From: Sphingobacteriaceae bacterium UBA2059 | GTDB taxonomy: Bacteria; Bacteroidota; Bacteroidia; Sphingobacteriales; Sphingobacteriaceae | Reading direction: 5' to 3' | Assembly (NCBI GenBank): GCA_002332615.1 | Contig: DDAL01000008.1 | Span: forward strand, 345,039 to 384,887 | DNA: 39,849 nt | In this document: positions 8,077 through 16,484 of the stretch, one piece after another | Position numbering within the stretch: position 1 is the first letter of the stretch | Layout: every line of letters starts with the position of its first letter | Position numbers and translations under genes: made by a program | Notes under the pieces: generated by a model | Told to the model about the DNA's origin: nothing | What the model saw: only the letters and a program-made list of their open reading frames with translations | Databases searched by the model: none

Positions 8077-9597
8077 TTAGTCAATGGATATCATAGCTTT
8101 GTTTGAACCGGGGCTTTCATTTTTAAGCCTGTCAAGGGCTGTTACTACATAAAAGTAGGTATTGGTACCGGTGTTTTCATCAATAAAAGCAGTAGTGTTA
8201 TTGTAGTTAATGCTTATGATGTTTTCGGCTTTTTGAATGTCAATGGCTTCTGAGGCTTTGAAGCGGTAGACAACATAGCCATAGGCTGGCTGGCCGTCGC
8301 GTTCCATAAGAGGAGCGTTCCAGGTAAGAGAAACACGCCTGTGCCCTATACGTAGTGCCCTTAACCCGGTTGGAGCCAAAGGCGTTACATGTTTTTTCCA
8401 TATCATCTGCGGAGGCAGGGCGGGGTGCTTGTAAAAGTCATTGCGCAATGAGTCCTGAAAGCCAGCCATGTTTCGTGTTACTGATTTTGAACTGAAGAAT
8501 ACACTTCCCTGTACCCGGTTATTTGCGCGCAGGTAGCGTATCTGGTCAGGCAGCTGACGGCGGTCACTCCAGCCGGGCCTGCGCTCATTGGCCCGGTACA
8601 CGCCATGTCCTACGTATACATGTTTGCCAAAAGCATTGTCACTCCACCAGTCTACCAGTTTTTCGTAGGGTGCTGCGCGGTAATAGAAAGGAAAGTAGAT
8701 CTGTGGGTTTATATAATCAAGCCATCCTTCTTTCATCCACTTGCGGGCATCGGCATATAGGGTTTCATAGCCTTGCAAACCCGTGCTTTCTGATCCTTCG
8801 GGAGTAGCAGAGCGGTTACGCCATATGCCAAACGGGCTTATACCAAACTTTACATGACTCTTAGCGTGCTGAATACTGTCGGAAAGATTACGGATAAGGG
8901 TATCCACATTATGACGGCGCCAGTCGGCAATGTTTGAAAATTGCCCGCCATAGCGCTTGTAGGCGGCAATGTCTTCTATCTGCTGTCCCTTGGCGGGATA
9001 AGGATAGAAGTAATCGTCAAAATGGACTCCGTCAATATCGTAATTGCGCACTACATCCATGATAACTCCAATGATGTATTCTCTTACTTCGGGAAGACCG
9101 GGGTTAAAAAGCTTTTTTCCTGCAAATGTAAAAAACCATTCAGGCCGTATACGCGTAATATGGTCAGGACTAAGATCGGAGTGAACGGATGCCCTGTATG
9201 GATTAAACCAGGCGTGGAGTTCCATACTACGTTTATGCGCCTCGTGTATGGCAAATTCAAGCGGGTCGTAATAGGGGGAGGGGGCCCGCCCTTGCTTGCC
9301 GGTAAGGAACTTGCTCCAGGGTTCGCGGCTTTTTGCATACAGTGCATCGGCAGCCGGTCGTACCTGCAGCATAATGGCGTTGATGCCGTTTTTTTGATGT
9401 TCGTCCAGAATGCTGATAAGCTCGCGTTTTTGCGCTTCAGCCGACAGGCCCTGGGAGGACGGCCAGTCTATATTTTCGACTGTTGCAATCCATACCCCTC
9501 TGAACTCCCGTTTAGGGTGTGTGTTGACAGGTTGGGTTTGGGCTGCTAGAAAAAACGGGATGAAATATAAAAGGGCGGATAGCAGGCTTTTTTTCAT
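8077..9597 (-). CDS. GHL10 (family 10-like) glycosyl hydrolase with C-terminal fibronectin III-like domain
   Basis: Secreted protein of 506 residues. The start is set at the ATG at 9597 because MKKSLLSALLYFIPFFLAAQ is a signal peptide; the open frame 22 codons upstream has no such feature. The GHL10 domain opens with REFRGVWIATVENIDWPS and contains the family landmarks NAIMLQVRPAADALY, LHAWFNPYRA, VREYIIGVIMDVVRNYDIDGVHFDDYFYP and WLDYINPQIYFPF. These barrel proteins are often annotated as lipoproteins or DUF187; substrates are mostly unproven, with roles in cell-wall or polysaccharide cleavage suggested. Residues after about 410 (APTGLRALRIGHRRVSLTW ... YVVYRF) form a fibronectin III-like module. 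It is a single gene on the minus strand, divergent from the coiled-coil gene. A TATCTTTG element (minus strand, 9639-9632) may be its -7 box. Confidence 0.88.
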   Translation of the reverse strand: MKKSLLSALLYFIPFFLAAQTQPVNTHPKREFRGVWIATVENIDWPSSQGLSAEAQKRELISILDEHQKNGINAIMLQVRPAADALYAKSREPWSKFLTGKQGRAPSPYYDPLEFAIHEAHKRSMELHAWFNPYRASVHSDLSPDHITRIRPEWFFTFAGKKLFNPGLPEVREYIIGVIMDVVRNYDIDGVHFDDYFYPYPAKGQQIEDIAAYKRYGGQFSNIADWRRHNVDTLIRNLSDSIQHAKSHVKFGISPFGIWRNRSATPEGSESTGLQGYETLYADARKWMKEGWLDYINPQIYFPFYYRAAPYEKLVDWWSDNAFGKHVYVGHGVYRANERRPGWSDRRQLPDQIRYLRANNRVQGSVFFSSKSVTRNMAGFQDSLRNDFYKHPALPPQMIWKKHVTPLAPTGLRALRIGHRRVSLTWNAPLMERDGQPAYGYVVYRFKASEAIDIQKAENIISINYNNTTAFIDENTGTNTYFYVVTALDRLKNESPGSNKAMISID

Positions 9598-9729
9598 AGT
9601 AAGATTGAATGCGTTGTGTATGGAAAAAGGCCAAAGATAGGAATCCTGACCTTCAAACGTCATTAAAAATGTATATTTGCCTATATATTACATCGTTATG
9701 TTAACTTTATTTTAAGTGTAAAAGAAAAG

Positions 9730-10650
9730 ATGGAAAGTGATCCTACTTTAAATAAGGGCTGTAAAAAGGATTCAAATAAGGTTTATTTCCTGATTATTGT
9801 AATTGTTGCTTTACTGGGTACAAATGCTTATTTGTTTTTTAAAGACAGAAAAACCGACGACAGGGTAGTGACGATGGTGGACGAGAAGTCCAGAATGGAA
9901 GTGGAAATAGACAAAATTGAGGCTGAGCTTGACAGGGTAGACAGTTCTAATCTTACTTTATCGTCCGAGCTTAAAGAAAACCAGGAAAAGGCAAGGAAGA
10001 AGATACTGCTGCTAAGAAGGGAGCTGAATATAGGAAAGCTAAACCGCCTGGAAATACAAAAAGCTCAGCAGGAGATTAAAAGACTTAAGTCTTTTGTATG
10101 TGAGTATAGCACCAGCATAGAGGATCTTCAGAAAAAGAATGCCAGCCTGCGTGTGGAGCGGGATAGCCTTAAAAGCAAGGTTGCAAGTGTAAAAGAGAGA
10201 GCGTCCAGACTTGTAAAGGAGAACATTGATCTTAGTAAAAAAGTAAAGGCTGCTGCGGCACTTAAAGCCGCATATATTCAGATAACTCCCATAAGACTGA
10301 AAAGGAGCGGTAAGGAGACAGAGGTAACGAGGGCCGGCACAACCAATAAACTGCGCATTGCATTTAGCATTTTAGATAATCCTGTATCCGCCAGAGGTGT
10401 GCATGAGGTTTACGTGCGAATTATAGATCCAAACGGCAATTTGATAATAAGTAATACAAACAGTTTGTTTGCCGCGGACGGTAATGACCTTCAGTATACC
10501 TATAAAGTGGCCCTTGACTTTGAAAATACCAATGGCAGGCAGTATATGTTTGACTGGGTAAATCCTAAGCCTTTCCAAAAGGGAACTTATACCGTCCTTC
10601 TTTATACCGATGGTTACAGTATGGGCAACAGCAGCATTACACTGCGCTAG
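9730..10650 (+). CDS. Unrecognised membrane-anchored coiled-coil protein with C-terminal beta domain
   Basis: I do not recognise a characterised family. Visible parts: a polar N-terminus, one membrane segment at about 18-38 (VYFLIIVIVALLGTNAYLFF), then about 120 residues rich in E, K, R, L and S with heptad spacing (for example DKIEAELDRVD and SLRVERDSLKSKVASVKE), a likely long coiled coil. The last 125 residues are quite different: beta-rich, with KLRIAFSILDNP, HEVYVRIIDPNG and GTYTVLLYTDGY, consistent with an immunoglobulin-like sandwich. Orientation is probably N-in/C-out, placing the coil and sandwich in the periplasm. Similar proteins in Bacteroidota are often auto-named SMC-like because of the coil; there is no ATPase motif here. 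The 3' end overlaps the convergent kinase gene by 14 bases. Confidence 0.75.
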   Translation: MESDPTLNKGCKKDSNKVYFLIIVIVALLGTNAYLFFKDRKTDDRVVTMVDEKSRMEVEIDKIEAELDRVDSSNLTLSSELKENQEKARKKILLLRRELNIGKLNRLEIQKAQQEIKRLKSFVCEYSTSIEDLQKKNASLRVERDSLKSKVASVKERASRLVKENIDLSKKVKAAAALKAAYIQITPIRLKRSGKETEVTRAGTTNKLRIAFSILDNPVSARGVHEVYVRIIDPNGNLIISNTNSLFAADGNDLQYTYKVALDFENTNGRQYMFDWVNPKPFQKGTYTVLLYTDGYSMGNSSITLR

Positions 10651-13600
10651 TTCCTGGGCTTATCAGTGGCAGCCTGATGTAGAAAGAGGTGCCTTTGCCG
10701 TCCTGAGTTTCAAAGCTAATTGTTCCCAGCATATTTTCTGTAGCCTGCTTAACAAAGGCCAGCCCTAGTCCGGTTCCTGAGCTCTTGGTTGTAAAGTTGG
10801 GGCTGAATATCTTGTCCTTAAGCTCTTGGGGTATACCCTGACCGTTATCCTTTACTTCGATAATTACTTCCTTCAATTCGGTGCTTATGGTAATCATTAC
10901 TATGCCTTTTTCGTCTTCGGGTATTGCTTCAATTGCATTCTTTATAAGATTGCCAACTATTTTGCTTAGATGCTCGGGGCTTCCGCTTACCAGGGCGCAC
11001 TGGCTGTCGCTTACCAAGGTGATGCTTATGTGGTGATAGGAGTGAATGGCTATGGCTTTGTTTATGATATCCACTACGTTTACATTTTCAAACTGAGCGT
11101 CGGTAAGTTTTGCAAAGTTTGAAAACTCGGAGGCGATAAGAGCGAGACTTTCTATTTGTTCAATAAACGACTTGCTGAACTTTTCAAACTTCTTGTTGAA
11201 GTTTGGATCCTGCTCTTTCCATGACCTTTCCAGAAGCTGCACTCCTAACTTAAGCGGGGTTAAGGGGTTTTTTATTTCGTGGGCAACTTGTCGGGCCATT
11301 TCTTTCCATGCGGATTCGCGTTCGGACCTGGCAAGTTTATTGGTGCTTTCCTCCAGTGCCATGATCATGCTGTTGTACTCTTTAATAAGGGTGCCGATTT
11401 CATCATTACGCTTCCATTGTATGGGCTCGTTTTTGCCTCCTATTTTTATTTTGCGCAGACTCTGAGATACAATGCTGAGTGGGTAGGTGATCTGATTACC
11501 CAGAAAGATTGCGATAAGCACGATAATTACAATGAGCAGTGCATATACATTGATAAGCGTATTGAGGTAATCGCCAATTTTTGCGTCATAGTTATTTTCG
11601 TGATAATAGTTTGGTAGGTTGAGGTATGCTATGGTGGCATTTTTGCTGTCTCTAACGGGTCTGTAGGCCGAGGGGTAGGTCATGCTTCCGATGCGTTCTG
11701 ACTGTAAATATTCCGAGCGTTGAAGCTTGTTAAGATACATGTACGCTAGAATGCCCATGCGCGGCTCCTTTAGGTTTTGGTTGTAAATGCGGGGCTGGGT
11801 GCTGAATAAGAGTTTTCCTTTTAGGTCAAATATATTAAGATCGGCAGCATTTAGTCTGGCAAAACTCAGGAGCTTTTCGTCTGAAGTGTTCAGATTTCCG
11901 TTCTTAATCATTTTATTATTTTCGAAACCGCTGGTTATTACATTAAGCTGGTTTAGAATATCCCGGTCCATTTGTTTGCTGAACTGGCTGCCCAAACTCA
12001 TGTAGGTTGTGGCTCCCATAACCAATAAGGCAGTTACAATGGCTGCTATGAGCGAGGCCTGTATGCGGGTTTTATATAAGATATTATTTCTTGAAACGAG
12101 GTAACGCCACTTAATTTCGCTTCGTCTGAATTCAGTGTCATGAAAAATAAGCCACAATTGCCGGATGGCGAGTACCAGAAGAGAGAATGTTACGACCACC
12201 AGAAACAGAAAGGACACGGAGGCTAGCTGCATGATCCAGTTGGTAACAGGGCTGCTGATAACAATTACTTTGTTCCAGGTTGGTTTATATATAAGGTGGC
12301 TGAACTGCTGATCTTCCAAGTGAACGAACTTGCCGAGTTTTCCGCTAAAATGATTGTTGACCAGGTTGTAGATATAATCGCCATGCTGGGTGACAAGACG
12401 GTCATTGAGGTAGAAAGCAAAGGAATAGCCCTCCAGCGCTCCGTCATTGCTTATTTTATTATCTGCCAATACCGGGGGTATGGAGATGGACTCTTTGTAT
12501 CCTTTCGACTTTAGCGTTAATACAAGGGTGCCAACTTTTTTATTTCCTTCTTTTACAGGTAAAATAGCAAAGTAGTGCTGATAACCGAACGTGTTATTTA
12601 TGCGGTAAAAGTACTCGGATACTTTGATGGAGCCTTCTACAACGAGATTTTTAAAGTAGTTTAAACTTGCGTTATTACTGTCATCATCTTCATGCGCTTT
12701 ACTGTAAACAAACGTTTCCAGGCCGTAGCGCGACAGGTACCCATCAAAGTAATACTCATTGAGCGTTTTATCGAGAGCCTCTTTATGGGTTTTTGCTTCA
12801 TTGAAGTAAGAGGCCAGCGTGTCATTGTGCAAAATGTCTTGTTCGATATCAAAGAATAGTAACACTGCATTGGGGTCATCGGCAGACTCAAGGCGGTAAG
12901 CCACTTCTTTACGGTGCTCCCGCTCTTTGATGAAGCGAAAGCTGGCCAATTTTATAGAGGCGACAATGGAGAATAATAATACCGTGAGCAAAAAGATAAT
13001 AAACCTCGAGTCTTTAGGACGGGTAAAGTGCGCCCAGCCGTTTATAAGTACCAGCAGGCTGAAAAGCAGAACGTAGATCCACATGTCCTGTAAAATGGCT
13101 TGTATAATAAGCATAAGCAAAATACCGACAATGAATATTTTAAACCTGATGGTGTTGCTTAATCTCAGATTTCCGCTGATATGCAGGATGATGTATAATA
13201 ACAAGAACAGGTCAAGCGCTGAGATACACATTAATAATATCCCTATCCAGCTGTTACTGTCAAGATATATAATATTGGTGAGGTCAAAATTTATCGTGGA
13301 TCGAGTGATAAGCTGATAGAACAAAACGCTTTGCTGATAGGCTGCCAGGTAGAAAATTATGCCAAGCAGCGCGAATATAGCAATACCTGCTGTTTGACTG
13401 ACGGGTGTGCTGAGCAGGGCCAGCTGCTTGCGGTAGCTGAATACAAAACACAAAAACCAGGTCACCAGGATCATATTGAAAAGGAAGTCGCCCAATGATG
13501 GCAAAAAGTAGCCTGCCGAGAAATACTTGGGATCGAACAGGCTTATATTGAAGTAGCTGTCGAAGAAGGGTACTTCCAGGGTGAGTATCCTTAAGCCATA

Positions 13601-14350
13601 TAGGAAAAGAAAGAAGAGTAAGACAGCCCGCTTTATATGGCCCTTATTGGCAATGGATACGCATACATAATTGGTAAATATAATTGCAAAAAGTATGCAC
13701 AGGAGCCACATAGTGAGCTCCAGATTGGAGTAAAAGGTATTTATTACTGCTGATTTAAGTTTGACTGAGAGTAAATAGGCGCCTTCGCTGTTACGTATGT
13801 TATACACGTCCTTATCGTCCAGCGCTGCTATCTCCAGATTGTTTTCTCTTGTAAGATCTGAAGAAAATTCATTTTTAAGGTATTTGTTCTGAAAAGGAAA
13901 ATTCGACTTAATGGGTATGATGCATACTACAGAAAAGTTGCCGGATGTTTTTTTAAAAGCCTCGTACCAGCCGTTGGAGGCTTGCAGCCGGTTAAAGCCT
14001 TCCTTGAGTCCGGCATCGGTTTCCGGCGCAATTTTGTTGGAACCCCAGAAAACAAGCTGGCTGTTGTAATAGGTATGAATATAAATCTGGTGCTCATCTC
14101 TGAAATAATCAATCAGGGCAGAGGCTAAAGCGGGGTCATTATGGGCCGTGCGTAAGCGGTTGAAATTTTGCTTATTATCCAGGTATTTTTTGATAAATAC
14201 CTCCTTGCTCCTGAGGTTCTTTTCTAAGGTCTGGGCATCGAACTGAAGTATTTCATTTTTGTCGAAAGTATAATGCAGGGTTAAAGCAGTAACCGCAAAG
14301 CTTACACTTAACAGAAATAAAAGCAAACGTATTTTAAAGAGGTCAATCAC
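10637..14350 (-). CDS. Large multi-pass sensor histidine kinase (HAMP, HisKA, HATPase)
   Basis: Inner-membrane sensor kinase of 1237 residues with a GTG start. By eye there are about 12 membrane segments: one at 8-28, a soluble loop of about 180 residues, then eight between about 210 and 480 (e.g. MWLLCILFAIIFTNYVCV), a second soluble region of about 200 residues, then two more, a third sensor-like loop, and a final segment (LLIVIIVLIAIFLG) before HAMP. The phosphoacceptor is H1024 in VAHEIKNPLTPLK. The ATPase lobe carries GNLIKNAIEA (N box), VKDNGQGIP (G1) and SGTGLGLAFV (G2). The N-terminal Pro after the H box (NPLTPLKLGVQLL) is like NtrY-type kinases. No response regulator is encoded in the window, so the partner is unknown. 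It lies downstream of fabD but a hairpin separates them. Confidence 0.9.
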   Translation of the reverse strand: MIDLFKIRLLLFLLSVSFAVTALTLHYTFDKNEILQFDAQTLEKNLRSKEVFIKKYLDNKQNFNRLRTAHNDPALASALIDYFRDEHQIYIHTYYNSQLVFWGSNKIAPETDAGLKEGFNRLQASNGWYEAFKKTSGNFSVVCIIPIKSNFPFQNKYLKNEFSSDLTRENNLEIAALDDKDVYNIRNSEGAYLLSVKLKSAVINTFYSNLELTMWLLCILFAIIFTNYVCVSIANKGHIKRAVLLFFLFLYGLRILTLEVPFFDSYFNISLFDPKYFSAGYFLPSLGDFLFNMILVTWFLCFVFSYRKQLALLSTPVSQTAGIAIFALLGIIFYLAAYQQSVLFYQLITRSTINFDLTNIIYLDSNSWIGILLMCISALDLFLLLYIILHISGNLRLSNTIRFKIFIVGILLMLIIQAILQDMWIYVLLFSLLVLINGWAHFTRPKDSRFIIFLLTVLLFSIVASIKLASFRFIKEREHRKEVAYRLESADDPNAVLLFFDIEQDILHNDTLASYFNEAKTHKEALDKTLNEYYFDGYLSRYGLETFVYSKAHEDDDSNNASLNYFKNLVVEGSIKVSEYFYRINNTFGYQHYFAILPVKEGNKKVGTLVLTLKSKGYKESISIPPVLADNKISNDGALEGYSFAFYLNDRLVTQHGDYIYNLVNNHFSGKLGKFVHLEDQQFSHLIYKPTWNKVIVISSPVTNWIMQLASVSFLFLVVVTFSLLVLAIRQLWLIFHDTEFRRSEIKWRYLVSRNNILYKTRIQASLIAAIVTALLVMGATTYMSLGSQFSKQMDRDILNQLNVITSGFENNKMIKNGNLNTSDEKLLSFARLNAADLNIFDLKGKLLFSTQPRIYNQNLKEPRMGILAYMYLNKLQRSEYLQSERIGSMTYPSAYRPVRDSKNATIAYLNLPNYYHENNYDAKIGDYLNTLINVYALLIVIIVLIAIFLGNQITYPLSIVSQSLRKIKIGGKNEPIQWKRNDEIGTLIKEYNSMIMALEESTNKLARSERESAWKEMARQVAHEIKNPLTPLKLGVQLLERSWKEQDPNFNKKFEKFSKSFIEQIESLALIASEFSNFAKLTDAQFENVNVVDIINKAIAIHSYHHISITLVSDSQCALVSGSPEHLSKIVGNLIKNAIEAIPEDEKGIVMITISTELKEVIIEVKDNGQGIPQELKDKIFSPNFTTKSSGTGLGLAFVKQATENMLGTISFETQDGKGTSFYIRLPLISPGTSAV

Positions 14351-14390
14351 ACCTGGGCCAATGAAGAGAGTTACTGAGCGGTACTTTTGG

Positions 14391-14420
14391 GTATAAAAGA
14401 GGGGTGCCCCTCTTTTATAC
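14391..14420 (-). terminator. Hairpin at the end of fabD
   Basis: Perfect 14-base arms (14391-14404 and 14407-14420, gtataaaagagggg / complement) with a 2-base centre. It includes the fabD stop codon (14415-14417). The distal arm read on the minus strand ends in TTTTATAC, so it can act as a terminator for the fabD operon before the kinase gene. Confidence 0.65.
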
Positions 14421-15299
14421 CAGGGAACTTAAACTGTTTGTTTCGACAAAGCGGTTAACCTTCTTAACAAGTCCCTGAAGTACATTGCCAGGGCCCACCT
14501 CCGTAAAAGAGGTTGCGCCATCATGGATCATTAATTCGATGGTTTGCGTCCATTTTACCGGACCGGTAAGCTGATCAACCAGGTTGCTTTTAATCTCTTC
14601 GGGGTCTGTATGAGGTTTTCCGTCTATGTTTTGATATACGGGACAAACGGGCTCGGTAACTTTTGTAATAAGTATTGCTTTTTCCAGCTCGGCCCTTGCT
14701 GCTTCCATAAGCGGTGAATGGAACGCCCCTCCAACGTTGAGCTTAAGAGCCCGTTTTGCACCTCGCTCAAGCAAAAATGCGCAAGCCTTGTCTACGCCTT
14801 CTACGCTTCCTGATATAACGATTTGACCCGGGCAGTTGTAATTTGCAGGTACTACTATTTCGCTAACCATGTCGCACACTTCTTCTACGGTATAGTTGTC
14901 CAGGCCAAGTATGGCGGCCATAGCAGAAGGTTGTATTTCACAGGCTTTTTGCATGGCATTGGCCCGTGCCGCTACAAGCTTTAGCCCATCTTCAAAAGAC
15001 ATTGCGCCTGCAGCTACCAGAGCCGAGAACTCGCCAAGTGAATGCCCTGCAACCATGGCAGGTGCGAAGGCGTTTCCTGCAGACTGTGCAAGGGCTACTG
15101 AGTGTAGGAAGAGGGCCGGCTGGGTAACCCGTGTTTGTTTCAGATCTTCCTCGGTTCCGTTAAACATAATATCTGTAATTCTGAACCCTAAAATTTCGTT
15201 GGCGCGTTCAAACAGATGCTTTGAATGCTCCATCTCGTACAGGTCTTTGCCCATACCCGGAAACTGTGAACCCTGACCGGGGAAAATATATGCTTTCAT
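14415..15299 (-). CDS. fabD: Malonyl-CoA:ACP transacylase
   Basis: Moves malonyl from CoA to acyl carrier protein, supplying two-carbon units for fatty-acid synthesis in the cytoplasm. Motifs: N-terminal PGQGSQFPGMG, then GHSLGEFSAL with the nucleophile S87, the conserved Arg in the VAARANAMQ segment, GGAFHSPLM with the catalytic His near residue 193, and EVGPGNVLQGLVKK at the C-terminus. The 294 residues are normal for FabD. It is the third minus-strand gene after the PTPS-like gene and folE, 40 bases after folE, so it may be co-transcribed, although the functions differ. Other fab genes are not in the window. Confidence 0.95.
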   Translation of the reverse strand: MKAYIFPGQGSQFPGMGKDLYEMEHSKHLFERANEILGFRITDIMFNGTEEDLKQTRVTQPALFLHSVALAQSAGNAFAPAMVAGHSLGEFSALVAAGAMSFEDGLKLVAARANAMQKACEIQPSAMAAILGLDNYTVEEVCDMVSEIVVPANYNCPGQIVISGSVEGVDKACAFLLERGAKRALKLNVGGAFHSPLMEAARAELEKAILITKVTEPVCPVYQNIDGKPHTDPEEIKSNLVDQLTGPVKWTQTIELMIHDGATSFTEVGPGNVLQGLVKKVNRFVETNSLSSLV

Positions 15300-15339
15300 T
15301 ATTAATTGTTTGTTATAAGTAAGCTGTTGTATGTTTAGC

Positions 15340-15978
15340 CTAATCCAGGCTTGCTGTAATTAATCTTAAAAATTCGGCCCTTGTCCGTTCATTTGCAAAG
15401 GCACCTGTAAATGCAGATGTTGTAGTTACTGAATTTTGCTTTTGTATGCCGCGCATCGACATACATAAATGCTTACACTCAATAACAACAGCAACGCCCA
15501 AAGGTTGAAGGGTTTGCTGAATACAATCTCTTATTTCATTGGTAAGCCGTTCCTGAACCTGCAGACGACGCGCATAGGCATCTACAACGCGCGGTATTTT
15601 ACTTAAGCCAACGATTGTCCCGTCGGGTATGTAAGCTACGTGGGCCTTGCCCAGAAAAGGCAGCAGATGGTGCTCGCACATAGAGTATACCTCAATGTCT
15701 TTAACAACAACCATCTGGCTGTATTCTTCTTTAAACATTGCCGATCTGAGTATTTCCTGGGGGTTGATGTCATAGCCATGGGTAAGAAACTGGAGGGCTT
15801 TGGCAACACGCTCGGGCGTTTTTAGTAAGCCTTCGCGTTCGGGGTCTTCGCCCAGGCTGCTTAGTATGTCGGTATAATGAGAAGCAATGCTGTTGGTTAT
15901 GGCGCTGTCATAGCGGTCTATTTTCTCATAACCTTTGTTCTTGTTTGCTTCGTCCATTGTATGCGGTTTGATTGTCAT
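15340..15978 (-). CDS. folE: GTP cyclohydrolase I
   Basis: Converts GTP to 7,8-dihydroneopterin triphosphate, the entry to folate, biopterin and queuosine precursors. I start at the ATG at 15978 (a GTG directly before it and an ATG at 15957 are alternatives). Zinc ligands are clear: C101 and H104 in CEHHLLPF, and C172 in CKHLCMSMRG, with the same 3- and 71-residue spacings as the well-known enzyme. GLSKIPRVVDAYARRLQVQERLT is the conserved substrate-binding segment, and TPERVAKALQFLTHGY is the N-terminal signature. Length 212 residues, usual for the family. The neighbouring PTPS-like gene ends 17 bases upstream and uses the product of this enzyme, so the two are almost surely one operon. Confidence 0.96.
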   Translation of the reverse strand: MTIKPHTMDEANKNKGYEKIDRYDSAITNSIASHYTDILSSLGEDPEREGLLKTPERVAKALQFLTHGYDINPQEILRSAMFKEEYSQMVVVKDIEVYSMCEHHLLPFLGKAHVAYIPDGTIVGLSKIPRVVDAYARRLQVQERLTNEIRDCIQQTLQPLGVAVVIECKHLCMSMRGIQKQNSVTTTSAFTGAFANERTRAEFLRLITASLD

Positions 15979-15995
15979 CACTACATGTTTTTTAC

Positions 15996-16409
15996 TTATT
16001 CGCCAAAATACTCAACGAAATTATTATGGGTTTCTTCAAGCTTGACTTTGTGTAATTGTACACCTGCTTCCTCTATAGCGGGCTGCAGCTGTTTGAAAAT
16101 TTCAATAGCCAGCACTTCTGTAGATGCCATTTTATTGCGCATGAAGTCAACATCAAGGTTGATGTTCCGGTGATCAAGCTTATCGGTTACACGGCTTTTT
16201 ATTATAGCCGCAAGCTTCTTCAAGTCAATAAGATACCCTGTTTCGGGTTTTATTTCTCCTTTAACGGTAACATACAGCACGTAATTATGCCCATGCCAGT
16301 TGGGGTTGGCGCACTTTCCAAAAACCTCCTGGTTCTTTTCGTCGCTCCACTCCGGCCTGAAGAGTTTGTGTGCAGCGTTAAAATGCTCTTTACGTGTTAT
16401 ATATACCAT
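15996..16409 (-). CDS. 6-pyruvoyl-tetrahydropterin synthase / 6-carboxytetrahydropterin synthase family enzyme
   Basis: Acts on dihydroneopterin triphosphate made by FolE. Zinc ligands are H14 (FNAAHKL), H39 and H41 (NWHGHNY), and the candidate catalytic Cys is C33 in GKCANPNWHGHNY. That Cys-Ala/Asn-Asn-Pro-Asn spacing resembles animal-type PTPS more than classical QueD, where the Cys context is shorter, but bacterial members of both kinds are known. E at VKLEETHNNFVEYFGE fits the conserved C-terminal Glu. Length 137 residues is normal. First gene of the minus-strand set with folE and fabD. Product could be 6-pyruvoyl-tetrahydropterin (biopterin) or 6-carboxytetrahydropterin (queuosine); queC/queE or sepiapterin reductase genes are not in the window, so the branch is undecided. 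Confidence 0.88.
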   Translation of the reverse strand: MVYITRKEHFNAAHKLFRPEWSDEKNQEVFGKCANPNWHGHNYVLYVTVKGEIKPETGYLIDLKKLAAIIKSRVTDKLDHRNINLDVDFMRNKMASTEVLAIEIFKQLQPAIEEAGVQLHKVKLEETHNNFVEYFGE

Positions 16410-16484
16410 TTAATTTCAATTAGCTGCAAATATAGCCAAAAGGCTTCCATAACGGTAAAGCGTCGCAATGTGTATCTTCGCTTA

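Noticed and set aside
9672..9679. TATATTTG as -7 box for the coiled-coil gene
   Set aside because: It fits TAnnTTTG, but there is no TTTG-like -33 box at the right distance; not listed as a promoter.
16056..16484. Open frame upstream of mqnB on the plus strand
   Set aside because: It is antisense to the PTPS gene, shows no conserved segment, and mqnB has a good start at 16485.
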